A DNA stretch of 64,000 nt, from positions 83,460-147,459 of the forward strand of contig NZ_BAAAHE010000004.1 in assembly GCF_039525035.1 (NCBI RefSeq), read 5' to 3'. Positions 1 to 9,004 of this stretch are shown here, piece by piece. Each line of letters opens with the position of its first letter. The stretch's first letter is position 1. The notes below the pieces were generated by a model. It was given only the letters and a program-made list of their open reading frames with translations, did no database searches and was not told where the DNA came from. Source of the DNA: Sporichthya brevicatena. Lineage in GTDB: Bacteria > Actinomycetota > Actinomycetes > Sporichthyales > Sporichthyaceae. The position numbers and the translations under genes are program-made.

Positions 1-765
1 GCCGCCGGGTTGAAGGGATTGACCAAGCGCCAGATCGCGGCGCGTTTCGACGAGATCGTCGAGTGGGCCGAGATCGGGCACCGGCTCGACACCCCGCTGC
101 GGCACCTCTCCAGCGGGATGAAGGCCAAGGTCGGGTTCTCGGTCATCACCAGCATCGACCGGCCGATCGTCCTCGTCGACGAGGTCCTCTCCGTCGGCGA
201 CCGTGCCTTCCGGCAGAAGTGCTTCAACCGCATGGAGGAGCTCCGCAACTCCGGCAAGACGATCGTTCTGGTCTCCCACTCGGAGTCCCAGATCGAGCGC
301 TTCTGCAAGCGCGGGCTCTACCTCCAGCACGGCCGGCTCATCCACGACGGCCCGGTCAACGAGGTCCTCGAGCACTACATCTCCGACGTGGAGAAAGCGG
401 TCGACGAGGAGGCCGAGCGCGAACGCGAGGCGATGGCCCGTCGCGCCCGCCGCGACGCCCGGCGCGCCAAGCTCGACGCCCAGGACGGCGGGGGTACCGC
501 GGTGAAGCCGGCCGCCGGGCCTGCTGCTGGGCCTGCTGCCGGGCCCGCTGTCGCGACGCCTGCTGCCGCCTCGCCTGCTGCCGCCTCGCCTGCTGCCGCC
601 TCGCCGGCCCCGGCGGCGCCGAAGGCCGTGCCGGCGCAGGGGAGTGGCGCCGCGTCGGCCGAGACCGTCGCCCAGATCGAGGGTCAGCTGACCCTCGAGG
701 TCCCGGTCGAGGAGCGGCCCGCCGGTGAACCCGGTCGGGCGGAGAATTCGCGCACCGACTCCTGA
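1..765 (+). CDS. ABC transporter ATP-binding protein, polysaccharide export type (5' partial)
   Basis: The frame is open from base 1 and stops at 763-765, so only the C-terminal part is present. An ABC signature LSSGM (nt 106-120), Walker B IVLVDE (nt 166-183) and the H-loop LVSHS (nt 268-282) are intact; Walker A lies off the window. The lack of membrane segments and the long tail fit the Wzt/TagH/RfbE group, which energises ABC-2 exporters of lipid-linked polysaccharide or teichoic acid at the inner face of the membrane. After the ATPase core comes a charged Arg/Glu helix, then an Ala/Pro-rich low-complexity tail partly made of a 15-bp tandem repeat (559-603). The tail may be a binding or linker segment. 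Its permease partner is not in view. Family is fairly sure, substrate unknown. Confidence 0.85.
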   Translation, partial: AAGLKGLTKRQIAARFDEIVEWAEIGHRLDTPLRHLSSGMKAKVGFSVITSIDRPIVLVDEVLSVGDRAFRQKCFNRMEELRNSGKTIVLVSHSESQIERFCKRGLYLQHGRLIHDGPVNEVLEHYISDVEKAVDEEAEREREAMARRARRDARRAKLDAQDGGGTAVKPAAGPAAGPAAGPAVATPAAASPAAASPAAASPAPAAPKAVPAQGSGAASAETVAQIEGQLTLEVPVEERPAGEPGRAENSRTDS

Positions 766-999
766 GGTGACCGCCGGCGCATTTCTCGCCGAGGTCGGAA
801 TGACACCGAAGTATTTCTGCTGGTCAGCGCGAAATCTTCGCTCCCGAACCGCGAAACCGCAGGTCAGCGCCGTGCGAGCGCCGTCCTAATTCCAGGTTTG
901 TAATTCGCGCTCGCCCATTGTGACGGGAGTTGCGGTGGGATTTGATCCCATCCGTAACAGCAGAAACAAAGAACACTTTCGTCACAGGAGTTGCGCATT

Positions 1000-2379
1000 A
1001 TGCGCCTGGCGCCCACCCTGCTCGTCCTCACGCTCGCAGCGTCGACGGCGTCCGTCGCCGCTCCCGTCGTGGAGCTCCCGGGCCGGGTGTCCGCGCACGT
1101 CGTCGAGCCCCGGATCTCCGAGGTGCCCCTCGTCCTGCCGGCCGGACTGTCCGCCGGTGCCACCACGTTGGCGCCGATCCCGGCTCCCGCGTTCGCGCTG
1201 CTCGGGCTCACCTGGGACCGGCCGGTCCCAGGCGCGTCGGTCGCCGGAGCGCCGGACGGCCACGACTCCGACGTCGGGCCCCAGCTCAGCGTCCGCACCC
1301 GCGCGGACGGAACCTGGTCGGACTGGACCGCGCTGGAGGCCGACGGCGACGGGCCGGACGGGGACGTCGACGCCGCCGCGGCGGACGCGTCGGCCGACCC
1401 GGCGGGCCGGACCGACCGCGCGGCCCGGCGGCTGGGGACCGCGCCGCTGTGGGTGGGCAACGCCGACGCGTTCCAGGTCCGCCTCGACCACGTCGACCAG
1501 GCGGCGCTGACCGGCCTGCGTGCTGTGCTCGTCGACCCCGGTCGCTCCGCGGCGGACGCCGACGTCGGCTCGGTGCCGCGGGTGGCCTCGCAGGCGCACG
1601 CGACGATCGCCTGGCCGACGGTCTACCGCCGCAAGGACTGGGGTGCGGACGAGAAGCTGCGCAAGGGCAAGCCGCGCTACACCGGCAGGATCCAGGCCGC
1701 GTTCGTCCACCACACCGCCGGCACCAACGACTACACCCCGGCCGAGGTGCCGAAGATCCTGCGCGGGATCTTCGCGTACCACGTGAAGGGCCGCGGCTGG
1801 TCCGACGTCGGCTACAACTTCCTCGTCGACAAGTTCGGGCGGATCTGGGAGGGCCGCGCCGGCGGCATCGACCGCGCGGTGCTCGGCGCCCACACCGGCG
1901 GGTTCAACAAGAACAGCTTCGGTGTCTCGGTCCTGGGCGACTACACGAGGACGGCCCCGACGCCCGAGACCCTGGCCGCGGTCGCGCGCATCATCGCCTG
2001 GAAGTTCGGGCTCACCGGGGACGGCACCGTGCTCGACCCGCTCGCGACCGTCGAGCTGATCTCCGAGGGCGGCGGCACCTCGCGCTACAAGTCGGGGACG
2101 CACGTGGACTTCGTCCGCGTCTCGGCGCACCGCGACGCCGGGCGCACCGAGTGCCCCGGCGCGCTCCTGTACGCCCAGCTGCCCACGATCCGCAGCCAGG
2201 TCCGGGACATCCTCGTCGAGGAGTCGCCGTTCGGGCCCTCGCTGCCCGAGCCGAGCCCCGGCGCGACGCCGGTGCCGCCCGCGGACGGTGCGAACCCCGC
2301 CGGGGGACACGAGCCCGACGAGGCGGGGGACAGCGAGCCCACCGACGAGGGCGTCAGTCCGGCGGCAACGTCCGGGTGA
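1000..2379 (+). CDS. Secreted PGRP-domain N-acetylmuramoyl-L-alanine amidase
   Basis: Predicted exported peptidoglycan hydrolase of 459 aa. ATG at 1000 is chosen over the TTG at 991 because AGGAG (986-990) lies 9 nt upstream of the ATG but directly abuts the TTG. A signal peptide (hydrophobic, Ala-rich) covers about residues 1-22. A linker region follows, and the amidase_2/PGRP fold begins near WGADE (about residue 214). Zinc-ligand candidates are the His pair in VHHTAG (237-238), His in SAHRD (about 377) and Cys in TECPG (about 385), the usual H/H/C arrangement for cleaving the MurNAc-L-Ala bond. The acidic Pro-rich C-terminus is not a recognised anchor. Similar actinobacterial PGRP proteins are sometimes called Csp or Rv3811-like. 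The 3' end overlaps the convergent gene by 26 bp. Confidence 0.85.
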   Translation: MRLAPTLLVLTLAASTASVAAPVVELPGRVSAHVVEPRISEVPLVLPAGLSAGATTLAPIPAPAFALLGLTWDRPVPGASVAGAPDGHDSDVGPQLSVRTRADGTWSDWTALEADGDGPDGDVDAAAADASADPAGRTDRAARRLGTAPLWVGNADAFQVRLDHVDQAALTGLRAVLVDPGRSAADADVGSVPRVASQAHATIAWPTVYRRKDWGADEKLRKGKPRYTGRIQAAFVHHTAGTNDYTPAEVPKILRGIFAYHVKGRGWSDVGYNFLVDKFGRIWEGRAGGIDRAVLGAHTGGFNKNSFGVSVLGDYTRTAPTPETLAAVARIIAWKFGLTGDGTVLDPLATVELISEGGGTSRYKSGTHVDFVRVSAHRDAGRTECPGALLYAQLPTIRSQVRDILVEESPFGPSLPEPSPGATPVPPADGANPAGGHEPDEAGDSEPTDEGVSPAATSG

Positions 2380-3088
2380 CCCGCTCGGTCTCGATCCGGC
2401 GGGGGAGCGCGGCCGGGTCGGCGTTGCGGCACAGGACGACCGAGGCCCCGACCGCGAGCGGGGCGAGCAGGCCGGCCATCAGCCCCTCGGGCGTCCGGAG
2501 TTCGGCGGTCACGAGGACGCGGTCGGCGCCGGTCAGGCCCCACTCCGTGGCGGTCGCGCGGGCCACGGCGACGAGGTCGGCACCGGTGGCCGTCCCGCCG
2601 GCGCGGACGAGCGCGGCGTCCTCGCCGGAGACCGGGGCCCACGGGGCGAACTGGTCGCCGTAGGCGGGGACCTCGGCGGCGTAGTCGTAGAACCCGGCCG
2701 GCAGTTCGAGCGCGGGGGCGCCGAACGGGCGCATCGGGACCAGCACACGCTCGCCCCGGCAGGCGGCGGCGCGCTCGACCCCGTCCGGGTCCGTGACGAC
2801 GTGCTCGGCCTCGGTCGGGTCGCCGTCGGGGGCGACCACGACACCGGCGGTCCAGCAGGCCAGGTACCAGACCACGGTCTGCCAGTGCGTCGGGAGCAGC
2901 AGGGCGATCCGGTCACCCGGCCGCGCGGCGAGGTCCTCGACGATCATGTTCGCCGTCTTCGCGATCCAGTTGTCCGCGGTGGTGAAGGACAGCTCGACGC
3001 GCTCGCCGGTCGCGTCGTCGTAGAAGGTCACGAACGGCCGCGCCGGGTCGGGGCGGGCGGCCGCCCGCAGCAGGTCCGCCGGGGTCAT
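2354..3088 (-). CDS. TIGR03089 family protein (truncated AMP-ligase-like)
   Basis: A 244-aa protein resembling the N-terminal part of an acyl-CoA synthetase/AMP-binding enzyme: MTPADLL start, PGDRIALLLP and the following TAGVVVAPDGDP stretch. It is much shorter than a full adenylating enzyme (about 500 aa) and has no visible P-loop TSGTTG motif, so it is unlikely to activate acids by the normal route. This matches the actinobacterial family TIGR03089, whose function is unknown. ATG at 3088 is favoured because TAGGCT, a -10-like hexamer, lies 8 nt upstream, suggesting a nearly leaderless mRNA. Its end overlaps the convergent amidase gene. Confidence 0.75.
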   Translation of the reverse strand: MTPADLLRAAARPDPARPFVTFYDDATGERVELSFTTADNWIAKTANMIVEDLAARPGDRIALLLPTHWQTVVWYLACWTAGVVVAPDGDPTEAEHVVTDPDGVERAAACRGERVLVPMRPFGAPALELPAGFYDYAAEVPAYGDQFAPWAPVSGEDAALVRAGGTATGADLVAVARATATEWGLTGADRVLVTAELRTPEGLMAGLLAPLAVGASVVLCRNADPAALPRRIETERVTRTLPPD

Positions 3089-3254
3089 GGAGCCGGAGCC
3101 TATTCGCCGCACGTTCACCGCTGTGCCGCCGCGCCGTGCGGCACGGCGGCGTAGGCTTTGCCCAGGACCGGCGGGACGGGTCCCTGCACCACACACCCGG
3201 CCCGCCGGCGTTCATGTCCCGCCCGCTGCATCCATCCCCCTGCAAGGAGTTCCC

Positions 3255-4433
3255 GTGGCGCCCCGCGTGCTCGTCGACGCCACCGCCGTCCCCGCCGACC
3301 GTGGCGGTCTGGGCCGCTACATCGACGGACTGCTGCCCGCGCTGGCCGAAGCCGGCGCGGACCTCGGCATCGCCTGTCAGCGTCCCGACGCCGACCGGCT
3401 GTCCCGGCTGGCCCCGGCGGCCACCGTCCTGCCCGCCCCGAGCAACATCAGCCACCGCCCCGAGCGGCTGGCCTGGGAGCAGGAAGGCCTGCCCGCGCTC
3501 GCGCAGCAGATCGGCGCCGACGTCATCCACTGCCCGTTCTACTCGATGCCGGCGGCGTCCCCGGTCCCTGTCGTCGTGACCATCCACGACGCCTCGGTGT
3601 TCCACAACCCGGCGTACTACGCGGACGAGCGTGCGGAGTTCTACCGCCGCGCGACCCGCTCCTCGCTCGAGCTGGCGACGCGGTTTCTCGTTCCCTCGCG
3701 GGCGACCCGTGACGAGCTCGTCCGGCTCTTCGACGCCGACCCGGCGCGCGTGGACGTCGCGTACCACGGCATCGACACGACCATGTTCCGTCCGCCGACG
3801 GACGCCGAGCGCGACCGGGTCGCGCAGCGCCTCGGTCTGCACGGCATGCCGTACGTCGGTTCGCTCGGCGAGATGTCGAGCCGCAAGAACATCCCCGAAC
3901 TCATCCGCGGCTGGGTGCTCGCCGCGTCCGAGATGGACGAGCCGCCCGCGCTGGTGCTCGCCGGCTCCTCGACGCCGGACCCCGCCGTCGTGGAGGCCGT
4001 GAACGAGGTGCCGCCCGGGCTCCGCCTGGTGCGCCCGGGCTACCTGCGCGCCGGTGACCTGCCCGGCTTCATGGGCGGCGCCACCGTCATGGCGTTCCCG
4101 AGCCGCAGCGAGGGCTTCGGCTTCCCGACGCTCGAGGCGATGGCCTGCGGCGCCGCGGTGCTCATCGCCCGCCGGCTCTCGCTGCCGGAGGTCGGCGGCG
4201 AGGCCGCGGCCTACACCGAGCCGGACGCCGACTGCATCGCGCGCAACCTGCGGCGCCTGCTGGAGGACGAGGACCGCCGGCGCTCGCTGTCCGAGGCCGC
4301 GACCGCCCGCTCGCAGCTGTTCAGCTGGAGCAAGTCGGCGCAGATCCACCTCGAGACCTACGCCCGCGCCGCCGGCGTCGCGTCCTCGAGCGAGGCGGGC
4401 GACCCGAGCAGCGCCCGTCCGCAGGCGGGCTGA
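3255..4433 (+). CDS. Glycosyltransferase family 4 (GT-B fold), probable mannosyltransferase
   Basis: A 392-aa cytoplasmic GT-B glycosyltransferase. GTG at 3255 is preceded by AAGGAG (3244-3249). N-terminal motif GGLGRYIDGLLPAL is the donor/acceptor loop of GT1/GT4 enzymes, and the C-terminal half has SRSEGFGFPTLEAMACG, the nucleotide-sugar binding E-x7-E region. It sits 10 bp before an NDP-sugar pyrophosphorylase gene, so the pair probably makes and uses a GDP- or dTDP-activated sugar for cell-wall glycan. In M. tuberculosis the corresponding position is held by wbbL (Rv3265c), a rhamnosyltransferase of a different fold, so orthology is not claimed. A -10-like TAGGCT at 3152-3157 could drive both genes. 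Confidence 0.85.
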   Translation: MAPRVLVDATAVPADRGGLGRYIDGLLPALAEAGADLGIACQRPDADRLSRLAPAATVLPAPSNISHRPERLAWEQEGLPALAQQIGADVIHCPFYSMPAASPVPVVVTIHDASVFHNPAYYADERAEFYRRATRSSLELATRFLVPSRATRDELVRLFDADPARVDVAYHGIDTTMFRPPTDAERDRVAQRLGLHGMPYVGSLGEMSSRKNIPELIRGWVLAASEMDEPPALVLAGSSTPDPAVVEAVNEVPPGLRLVRPGYLRAGDLPGFMGGATVMAFPSRSEGFGFPTLEAMACGAAVLIARRLSLPEVGGEAAAYTEPDADCIARNLRRLLEDEDRRRSLSEAATARSQLFSWSKSAQIHLETYARAAGVASSSEAGDPSSARPQAG

Positions 4434-4443
4434 GCGGGTCGAC

Positions 4444-5547
4444 ATGGCAGATCCGGCCGCGGACCCGCTCGCGGCGCAGGCCGAGGCGGTCATCCTCGTC
4501 GGCGGTCAGGGCAGCCGCCTGCGGCCGCTCACGCTGACCACACCCAAGCCCATGCTGCCGTGCGCGGGCGTGCCCTTCCTGACCCATCAGCTCCTGCGGC
4601 TGGCGGAGACCGGCATCGAGCACGTCGTGCTCGCCACGTCGTACCGCGCCGAGGTCTTCGCCGAGCACTACGGCGACGGCGGCGAGCTCGGGCTCGCGAT
4701 CGACTACGTCACCGAGACCGAGCCGCTCGGGACCGGCGGCGGCATCCGCAACGTCGCCGACCGGCTGACCGGCGGCCCGGACACCCCGGTGGTCATCCTC
4801 AACGGGGACGTCCTGTCCGGCCACGACCTGACCGCGCAGCTACGGATGCACCGCGAGGTCGACGCCGCGGTCACGCTGCACCTGGTCGGCGTCGAGGACC
4901 CGCGGGCCTTCGGCTGTGTCCCGACGGAGGCCGACGGCCGGGTCACCGCGTTCCTGGAGAAGACCCCGGAGCCGGTCACCGACCAGATCAACGCGGGCTG
5001 CTACATCTTCCGGCGCGACGTCCTCGAGACGATCCCGACCGGGCGTCCGGTCTCGGTCGAGCGCGAGACGTTCCCCGGCCTGCTCGCCGCGGGCAGCCGC
5101 GTCCAGGGCTACCGCGAGGACGCCTACTGGCTCGACGTCGGGACCCCGGCCGCGTTCGTCCGCGGCTCGGCGGACCTGGTGCGCGGTGTCCTGCGCTCGC
5201 CGGCCGTCGCGGCGCCCGGACCGGCGCTGATCGCCCCCGACGCGCTCGTGGCCGAGGACGCCCAGGTCGGCGACGGCTCGGTGATCGGGCCCGGCTGCGT
5301 GATCTCGGCGGGCGCCGTCATCTCCGGGTCGGTGCTGTTCGAGAACGTGTGGGTCGCCGCCGGCGCCGAGGTGCGCAGCAGCGTGCTCGGGGCCGGGGCG
5401 CGCGTGGGGGAGCGGTCGGCGCTCACCGACGCGGTCCTCGGCGATCAGTCGCTCGTGGGCAACGACAACGAACTCGCGGCGGGCGCGCGGCTGTGGGCCT
5501 CCGCGGTGCTGCCGGACGCCACGATCCGGTTCTCGCCCGGCGCCTGA
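4444..5547 (+). CDS. NDP-sugar pyrophosphorylase (mannose-1-phosphate guanylyltransferase type)
   Basis: A 367-aa nucleotidyltransferase that couples a hexose-1-phosphate to NTP. The N-terminal signature GGQGSRLRPLTLTTPKPML is at about residues 19-37, NGDVLSG marks the metal-binding Asp, and YWLDVGTP the sugar pocket. The C-terminal third has left-handed beta-helix hexapeptide repeats (from about VAEDAQVGDGSVIGPG), as in GlmU/GMPP proteins. The M. tuberculosis counterpart by position is Rv3264c (rmlA2/manC-like). With manB and the SIS-domain isomerase downstream it would complete a fructose-6-P to GDP-mannose route. GDP-mannose rather than dTDP-glucose as product is an inference from context. 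It is co-directional with the glycosyltransferase with a 10-bp gap. Confidence 0.85.
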   Translation: MADPAADPLAAQAEAVILVGGQGSRLRPLTLTTPKPMLPCAGVPFLTHQLLRLAETGIEHVVLATSYRAEVFAEHYGDGGELGLAIDYVTETEPLGTGGGIRNVADRLTGGPDTPVVILNGDVLSGHDLTAQLRMHREVDAAVTLHLVGVEDPRAFGCVPTEADGRVTAFLEKTPEPVTDQINAGCYIFRRDVLETIPTGRPVSVERETFPGLLAAGSRVQGYREDAYWLDVGTPAAFVRGSADLVRGVLRSPAVAAPGPALIAPDALVAEDAQVGDGSVIGPGCVISAGAVISGSVLFENVWVAAGAEVRSSVLGAGARVGERSALTDAVLGDQSLVGNDNELAAGARLWASAVLPDATIRFSPGA

Positions 5548-5580
5548 CGTCGCGTCAGTCGTCCGGCGGCGCCGGGGAAC

Positions 5581-6138
5581 TCAGCCCGAGCCGGCAGCGA
5601 GCCGGGCGCGCTTCTTCTTCAGGTCGTTCGCGGCCCACCAGATGGTGAACAGGGCGACGACCCCACTGACGCTCAGCGCCAGGCCCGAGTACCAGCTGCT
5701 GTAGGGGAGGTCGTCCCAGAGCCACCAGACCACCCCGGCGGCGATGATGCTGCACGCCGACAGGACCGAGAGCGCAGTACCCCACTTGTTCGACGCGGCG
5801 AGGTGCGCGGCGTCGATGACCTTGTCGTGGATCTGGTCGAAGAGCCGCTCGGCCCACCGGAACTCGAAGCTGAGGATCCACAGCCCGAAGACCACGACGA
5901 GCCACCCGGGCCCGGGCAGCGGGATCATCACGATGCCCGCCGCGAGGACCATGCCGCCGACCAGCGCGATCCCGATCTTGCGGGCGAGCAGGACCGTCCG
6001 CCGGCGCTTCTTCGCGTCCGCGACCACGCGCGAGTCGGTCGGGTCCGGTCGGAGATCGCGGAGGTCGTCGTCCTCGGCGATCTCGAGCAGCTCGGCGAGC
6101 TCCTCGGGCGAGGGGTCCTCGGGCACGGCTCGACTCAC
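5581..6138 (-). CDS. TIGR02611 family PGPGW membrane protein
   Basis: A 185-aa protein of unknown function, recognised by MIPLPGPGWLVVV in the first of four hydrophobic segments. The N-terminus is acidic (PEELAELLEIAEDDD), then a basic patch KKRRR marks the membrane entry. The second pair of helices (about 120-170) ends with a positively charged cytoplasmic tail. The GTG start at 6138 has TAGATT 6 nt upstream, exactly the spacing expected of a leaderless transcript starting at the GTG. It may be co-transcribed with nothing else: the downstream gene is convergent. Confidence 0.8.
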   Translation of the reverse strand: MSRAVPEDPSPEELAELLEIAEDDDLRDLRPDPTDSRVVADAKKRRRTVLLARKIGIALVGGMVLAAGIVMIPLPGPGWLVVVFGLWILSFEFRWAERLFDQIHDKVIDAAHLAASNKWGTALSVLSACSIIAAGVVWWLWDDLPYSSWYSGLALSVSGVVALFTIWWAANDLKKKRARLAAGSG

Positions 6139-6144
6139 CTGACG

Positions 6145-6150
6145 AATCTA
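6145..6150 (-). promoter_or_regulatory. -10 element TAGATT of a leaderless promoter
   Basis: TAGATT on the minus strand fits the actinobacterial TANNNT -10 and ends 6 nt before the GTG start of the PGPGW protein. No Shine-Dalgarno is present, so transcription and translation probably start at the same base. Confidence 0.5.
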
Positions 6151-6190
6151 ACGGGTCTGCGCGGAGCAGGCGCCCGCCTGGCCCCGCAGA

Positions 6191-6967
6191 TCAGCGGATG
6201 TTGCGCTCGGGGGCATCAGTGGCGGGGTACTTGTCCATGAAGTCCTGGACGGCCTGGCCGGACAGACGCTCGCAGAAGAGGCGGTGGCCGAAGCCCTGGC
6301 CGGTCTTCGGGTCCGGGGCGCTCCAGTGCGTCAGCGCGATGAACTTGCCCGACGGGAAGTCGCCGTAGGTCGGGTCCCAGGGCGTCGCGATGAACTGTTG
6401 GTACTTCGCGTCGTCGCGCAGGCGCTTGGCGAGGTCCTCGATCTCGTCGAGGTCGCCGCCCTTGATCTCCGGGTCGTACCAGAGGATCGAGTAGCCGTGC
6501 TCCATGTTGTGCACGAGGTTCTCGACCGGCGGGTTGTCCTTCGTGGTGAAGAACGGCGTCGCGGCGAACGAGACCGGGTTGGAGTAGTGCTTGCCCGAGC
6601 TCGGCGGCACGTGGGCGTAGTCGACGCGCACCCCGACCTGGACGTGGTCCTGGCTGCCGCTGGCCTTGTCCTGCGTGATCTTCCCGCAGCCGGCGTCACC
6701 GAGGGGGACGCCGAAGGACGCGATCGAGCGGTCGAGGGGGTCGTTGAACTTCTTGTCGACCCACTTGTAGGCCGGCTTGGCGAAGAACGCCCCGGTTCCG
6801 ACCAGGATGACGAGCATGAACGCCGTCGAGCGGATCCGCTCCGACCGGCGCTTCTTCGCCCGGAGCGCCTCGATACGCTGCCGGCGATCCTCGAACGCCG
6901 ACTGCCCACGCGCCGCGGGCACGTTGCCGCCCGAGCTCGTCGCCTGCTCCGTGGTCCGGTCCGACAC
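6191..6967 (-). CDS. DUF3105 membrane-anchored protein (copy 1)
   Basis: A 258-aa protein with a basic cytoplasmic N-terminus (KKRRSERIR), one transmembrane helix at about residues 48-64 and a DUF3105 domain outside the membrane. Visible family motifs are VPPSSGKHYSNP and NLVHNMEHGYSILWYDP, rich in His, Asn and Tyr; their role is not known. Two cysteines (near GCGK and LFCERL) could form a disulfide. It is followed upstream by a second DUF3105 gene on the same strand 162 bp away, so the pair is probably a tandem duplication. No function can be assigned. Confidence 0.8.
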   Translation of the reverse strand: MSDRTTEQATSSGGNVPAARGQSAFEDRRQRIEALRAKKRRSERIRSTAFMLVILVGTGAFFAKPAYKWVDKKFNDPLDRSIASFGVPLGDAGCGKITQDKASGSQDHVQVGVRVDYAHVPPSSGKHYSNPVSFAATPFFTTKDNPPVENLVHNMEHGYSILWYDPEIKGGDLDEIEDLAKRLRDDAKYQQFIATPWDPTYGDFPSGKFIALTHWSAPDPKTGQGFGHRLFCERLSGQAVQDFMDKYPATDAPERNIR

Positions 6968-7129
6968 CGTGACCCCTCCCCGTCATCCCCGCGAGCACGG
7001 CCGTTCCCGGCCACGCCGGGACAACCGTACGACGGATTCAGCGGTCTGACGCCACGTTTGGCCTTCCCCACCGCGGCGGGTCGGGCATATCGGACGAGAC
7101 GTCAGCCGGATGGGTGACGGGAGCCCGAA

Positions 7130-7873
7130 CTACATCGTGTTGGGCTCGGGCGAGTCCGAGGACGGGTGCGCCTGGACGAAGGCCCGGATCGCCCCGCCGG
7201 AGACCTGACCGCAGTACTGCCGGTAGCCCGTGGAGGTCGAGTAGTCGCCGTCCTCCTTCGGGGCGCCCCAGTGGGCCATGGCGATCGTCTTGCCCGTCGG
7301 GAACTTCCCGCGCGAGGCGTCCCACGGCACCGCGATGAACTTGCGCGTCGCGTTGTCGTCGCGGAACTTGGCGGCGAGGGTCTTGAGGTCGTCGAGCTGC
7401 TGGCCGGTGACGGCGTCGGGGTCGTAGAAGACGATGTTGTAGCCGTGCTCGAGGTTGTGGACGAGCTCCTCGAGGCGCGGGGCGTCGCTCTTGGAGTAGA
7501 AACCGCGGCTGTTGATCGTCGCCGGGGCGGCGAAGTGCCGGCCGTGGCTCGGCGGCGCGGTGTCGTAGTCGATCTTGACGCTCGGGTCGTTCTCGTGGTC
7601 GCCGTCGTTCGCCCCGACCTTGTCGGTCTGGGTCGTGTCGCAGGCGGCGAGCGCGGTCGGGACGCCGAGCTCCTCGAACGCCCGCTTCTTCTCCTTGTCC
7701 TTGTTCACGATCGAGACGACCGGGATCGCGATCAGCGTGGCCGCGATCAGGATGCCGACGCCGCCGAAGAGGAACGTCTTGCGGCGTTCGGCCGCCTTCT
7801 GCTGCCGCTTGAGCTCCTCCACCCGTGCCTTGCGGTCCGCTCCCGCGCGGGGTGTCTGCTTCTTCTTCGCCAC
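7130..7873 (-). CDS. DUF3105 membrane-anchored protein (copy 2)
   Basis: A 247-aa paralogue of the neighbouring DUF3105 protein. The Lys-rich N-terminus (VAKKKQTPRAG) leads to a transmembrane helix (about 36-56) and an extracytoplasmic domain with APPSHGRHFAAP and LEELVHNLEHGYNIVFYDP. GTG at 7873 is preferred: GAAGG lies 10 nt upstream, and a start 30 bp further out adds only an atypical peptide. The conserved GxHY/F and HNxEHGY motifs are shared with copy 1, as are two Cys. Its start lies about 110 bp from the divergent DNA glycosylase gene. Confidence 0.78.
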   Translation of the reverse strand: MAKKKQTPRAGADRKARVEELKRQQKAAERRKTFLFGGVGILIAATLIAIPVVSIVNKDKEKKRAFEELGVPTALAACDTTQTDKVGANDGDHENDPSVKIDYDTAPPSHGRHFAAPATINSRGFYSKSDAPRLEELVHNLEHGYNIVFYDPDAVTGQQLDDLKTLAAKFRDDNATRKFIAVPWDASRGKFPTGKTIAMAHWGAPKEDGDYSTSTGYRQYCGQVSGGAIRAFVQAHPSSDSPEPNTM

Positions 7874-7982
7874 GGTGTGTGAGCCTTCTCGTCTCTTCGG
7901 CAAGGGCAGTCGGGTGGCCGACTTCGCTGCCGGAGTCTACGGAGCGAGTCTTGGAAGCCCGGACGTCGGGCAGACTCGCCGT

Positions 7983-8897
7983 GTGTCGGGCGCGGAGCGG
8001 GAGTGGCGGTCGAGCCGTCCGCTGGACCTGCACCGCACCCTCGGGCCGCTCCGGCGCGGCGCCGGTGACCCGGCCTACCGGGTGGACGCCGACAACGCGA
8101 TCTGGCGGGCCGTCCGCACCCCGGAGGGGCCGGGCACGATCCGGCTCGCCCTGCGCCGGGGCACGTCGACCGTCGTCGGTTCGGCGTGGGGGCCCGGGGC
8201 CGAGTGGCTGCTCGACCGCATCCCGCGGATGTGCGGCGAGGACGACGACGCCGCGGGTTTCGTCCCGGTCCATCCCGTCCTGCGGGACGCCGCGGCCCGC
8301 AACCCGGGCTGGCGGATCACCCGCTCGGACCTGGTGGTCGAGGTCCTCGTGCCCTGCATCCTCGAGCAGAAGGTGACCGGTCGGCAGGCCCGCGCGTCCT
8401 GGCGCGAGCTGGTGCGGCGCTTCGGTGACCCGGCGCCCGGGCCGGCCCCGGCCGGGATGACGGTGCCGCCCGACGCCGCGACCTGGGCCCGCATCCCTTC
8501 CTGGGAGTGGCACCGCGCGGGCGTCGAGCCCGCCCGCTCGAAGGCCGTTCTCGCCGCCTGCCGGTACGCGGGGCGGCTGGAGGAGACCCTCACCCTCGGC
8601 TCCGCCGTCGCCGACCAGCGCCTGCGGGCTCTCCCCGGCATCGGTGTCTGGACCTCCGCCGAGTGCCGCCAGCGCTCCCACGGCGACCCCGACGCCGTCA
8701 CGATCGGCGACTTCCACCTGCCCCACATCGTCGGCGTCGCCCTCACCGGCCGCCGCGTCGACGACGCCGGGATGCTCGAGCTCCTCGAGCCCTACGCCGG
8801 CCACCGCTACCGCGTCACCCGGCTGATCGAGCTCTCCGGCCTCCCGAACCCCCGCTACGGCCCCCGCCTCACCATCCAGGACCACCGCCACCACTGA
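7983..8897 (+). CDS. DNA-3-methyladenine glycosylase II-like (HhH-GPD) protein
   Basis: A 304-aa base-excision-repair glycosylase of the AlkA/HhH-GPD type, which flips out and removes alkylated purines. The N-terminal part (about 1-110) resembles the AlkA beta domain; EQKVTGRQARASW is the start of the helical core. The helix-hairpin-helix LRALPGIGVWTSAE (about 216-229) is followed by GDPDAVTIGDFHLPH, where the Asp in IGDFHLP fits the catalytic Asp. There is no FeS-cluster cysteine set. GTG at 7983 has CAGACT 6 nt upstream, consistent with a leaderless start. It ends at a strong bidirectional hairpin facing fbiB. Confidence 0.82.
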   Translation: MSGAEREWRSSRPLDLHRTLGPLRRGAGDPAYRVDADNAIWRAVRTPEGPGTIRLALRRGTSTVVGSAWGPGAEWLLDRIPRMCGEDDDAAGFVPVHPVLRDAAARNPGWRITRSDLVVEVLVPCILEQKVTGRQARASWRELVRRFGDPAPGPAPAGMTVPPDAATWARIPSWEWHRAGVEPARSKAVLAACRYAGRLEETLTLGSAVADQRLRALPGIGVWTSAECRQRSHGDPDAVTIGDFHLPHIVGVALTGRRVDDAGMLELLEPYAGHRYRVTRLIELSGLPNPRYGPRLTIQDHRHH

Positions 8898-8909
8898 CGA
8901 CGCGCCCCT

Positions 8910-8993
8910 CCTGCGGGATGACGTCCCGTACGGGTGGCCTGTCAGCCCTGCGCCGGGCCGACAGGGGCCACGCCCGGGACGTCATCCCGCAGG
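8910..8993. terminator. Long perfect hairpin between convergent genes
   Basis: Arms 8910-8928 and 8975-8993 are perfect 19-bp inverted repeats (CCTGCGGGATGACGTCCCG), and the interior also pairs (GGTGGCC...GGCCAC, CTGTC...GACAG). There is no T-run on either side. It lies between the convergent glycosylase and fbiB genes and probably ends both transcripts. Confidence 0.6.
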
Positions 8994-9004
8994 TTGGGCG
9001 AGGC

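Noticed and set aside
3087..3254. N-terminal extension of the glycosyltransferase in the same frame
   Set aside because: The GTG at 3255 has a strong AAGGAG and starts a normal family N-terminus; upstream codons overlap the promoter and the divergent gene.
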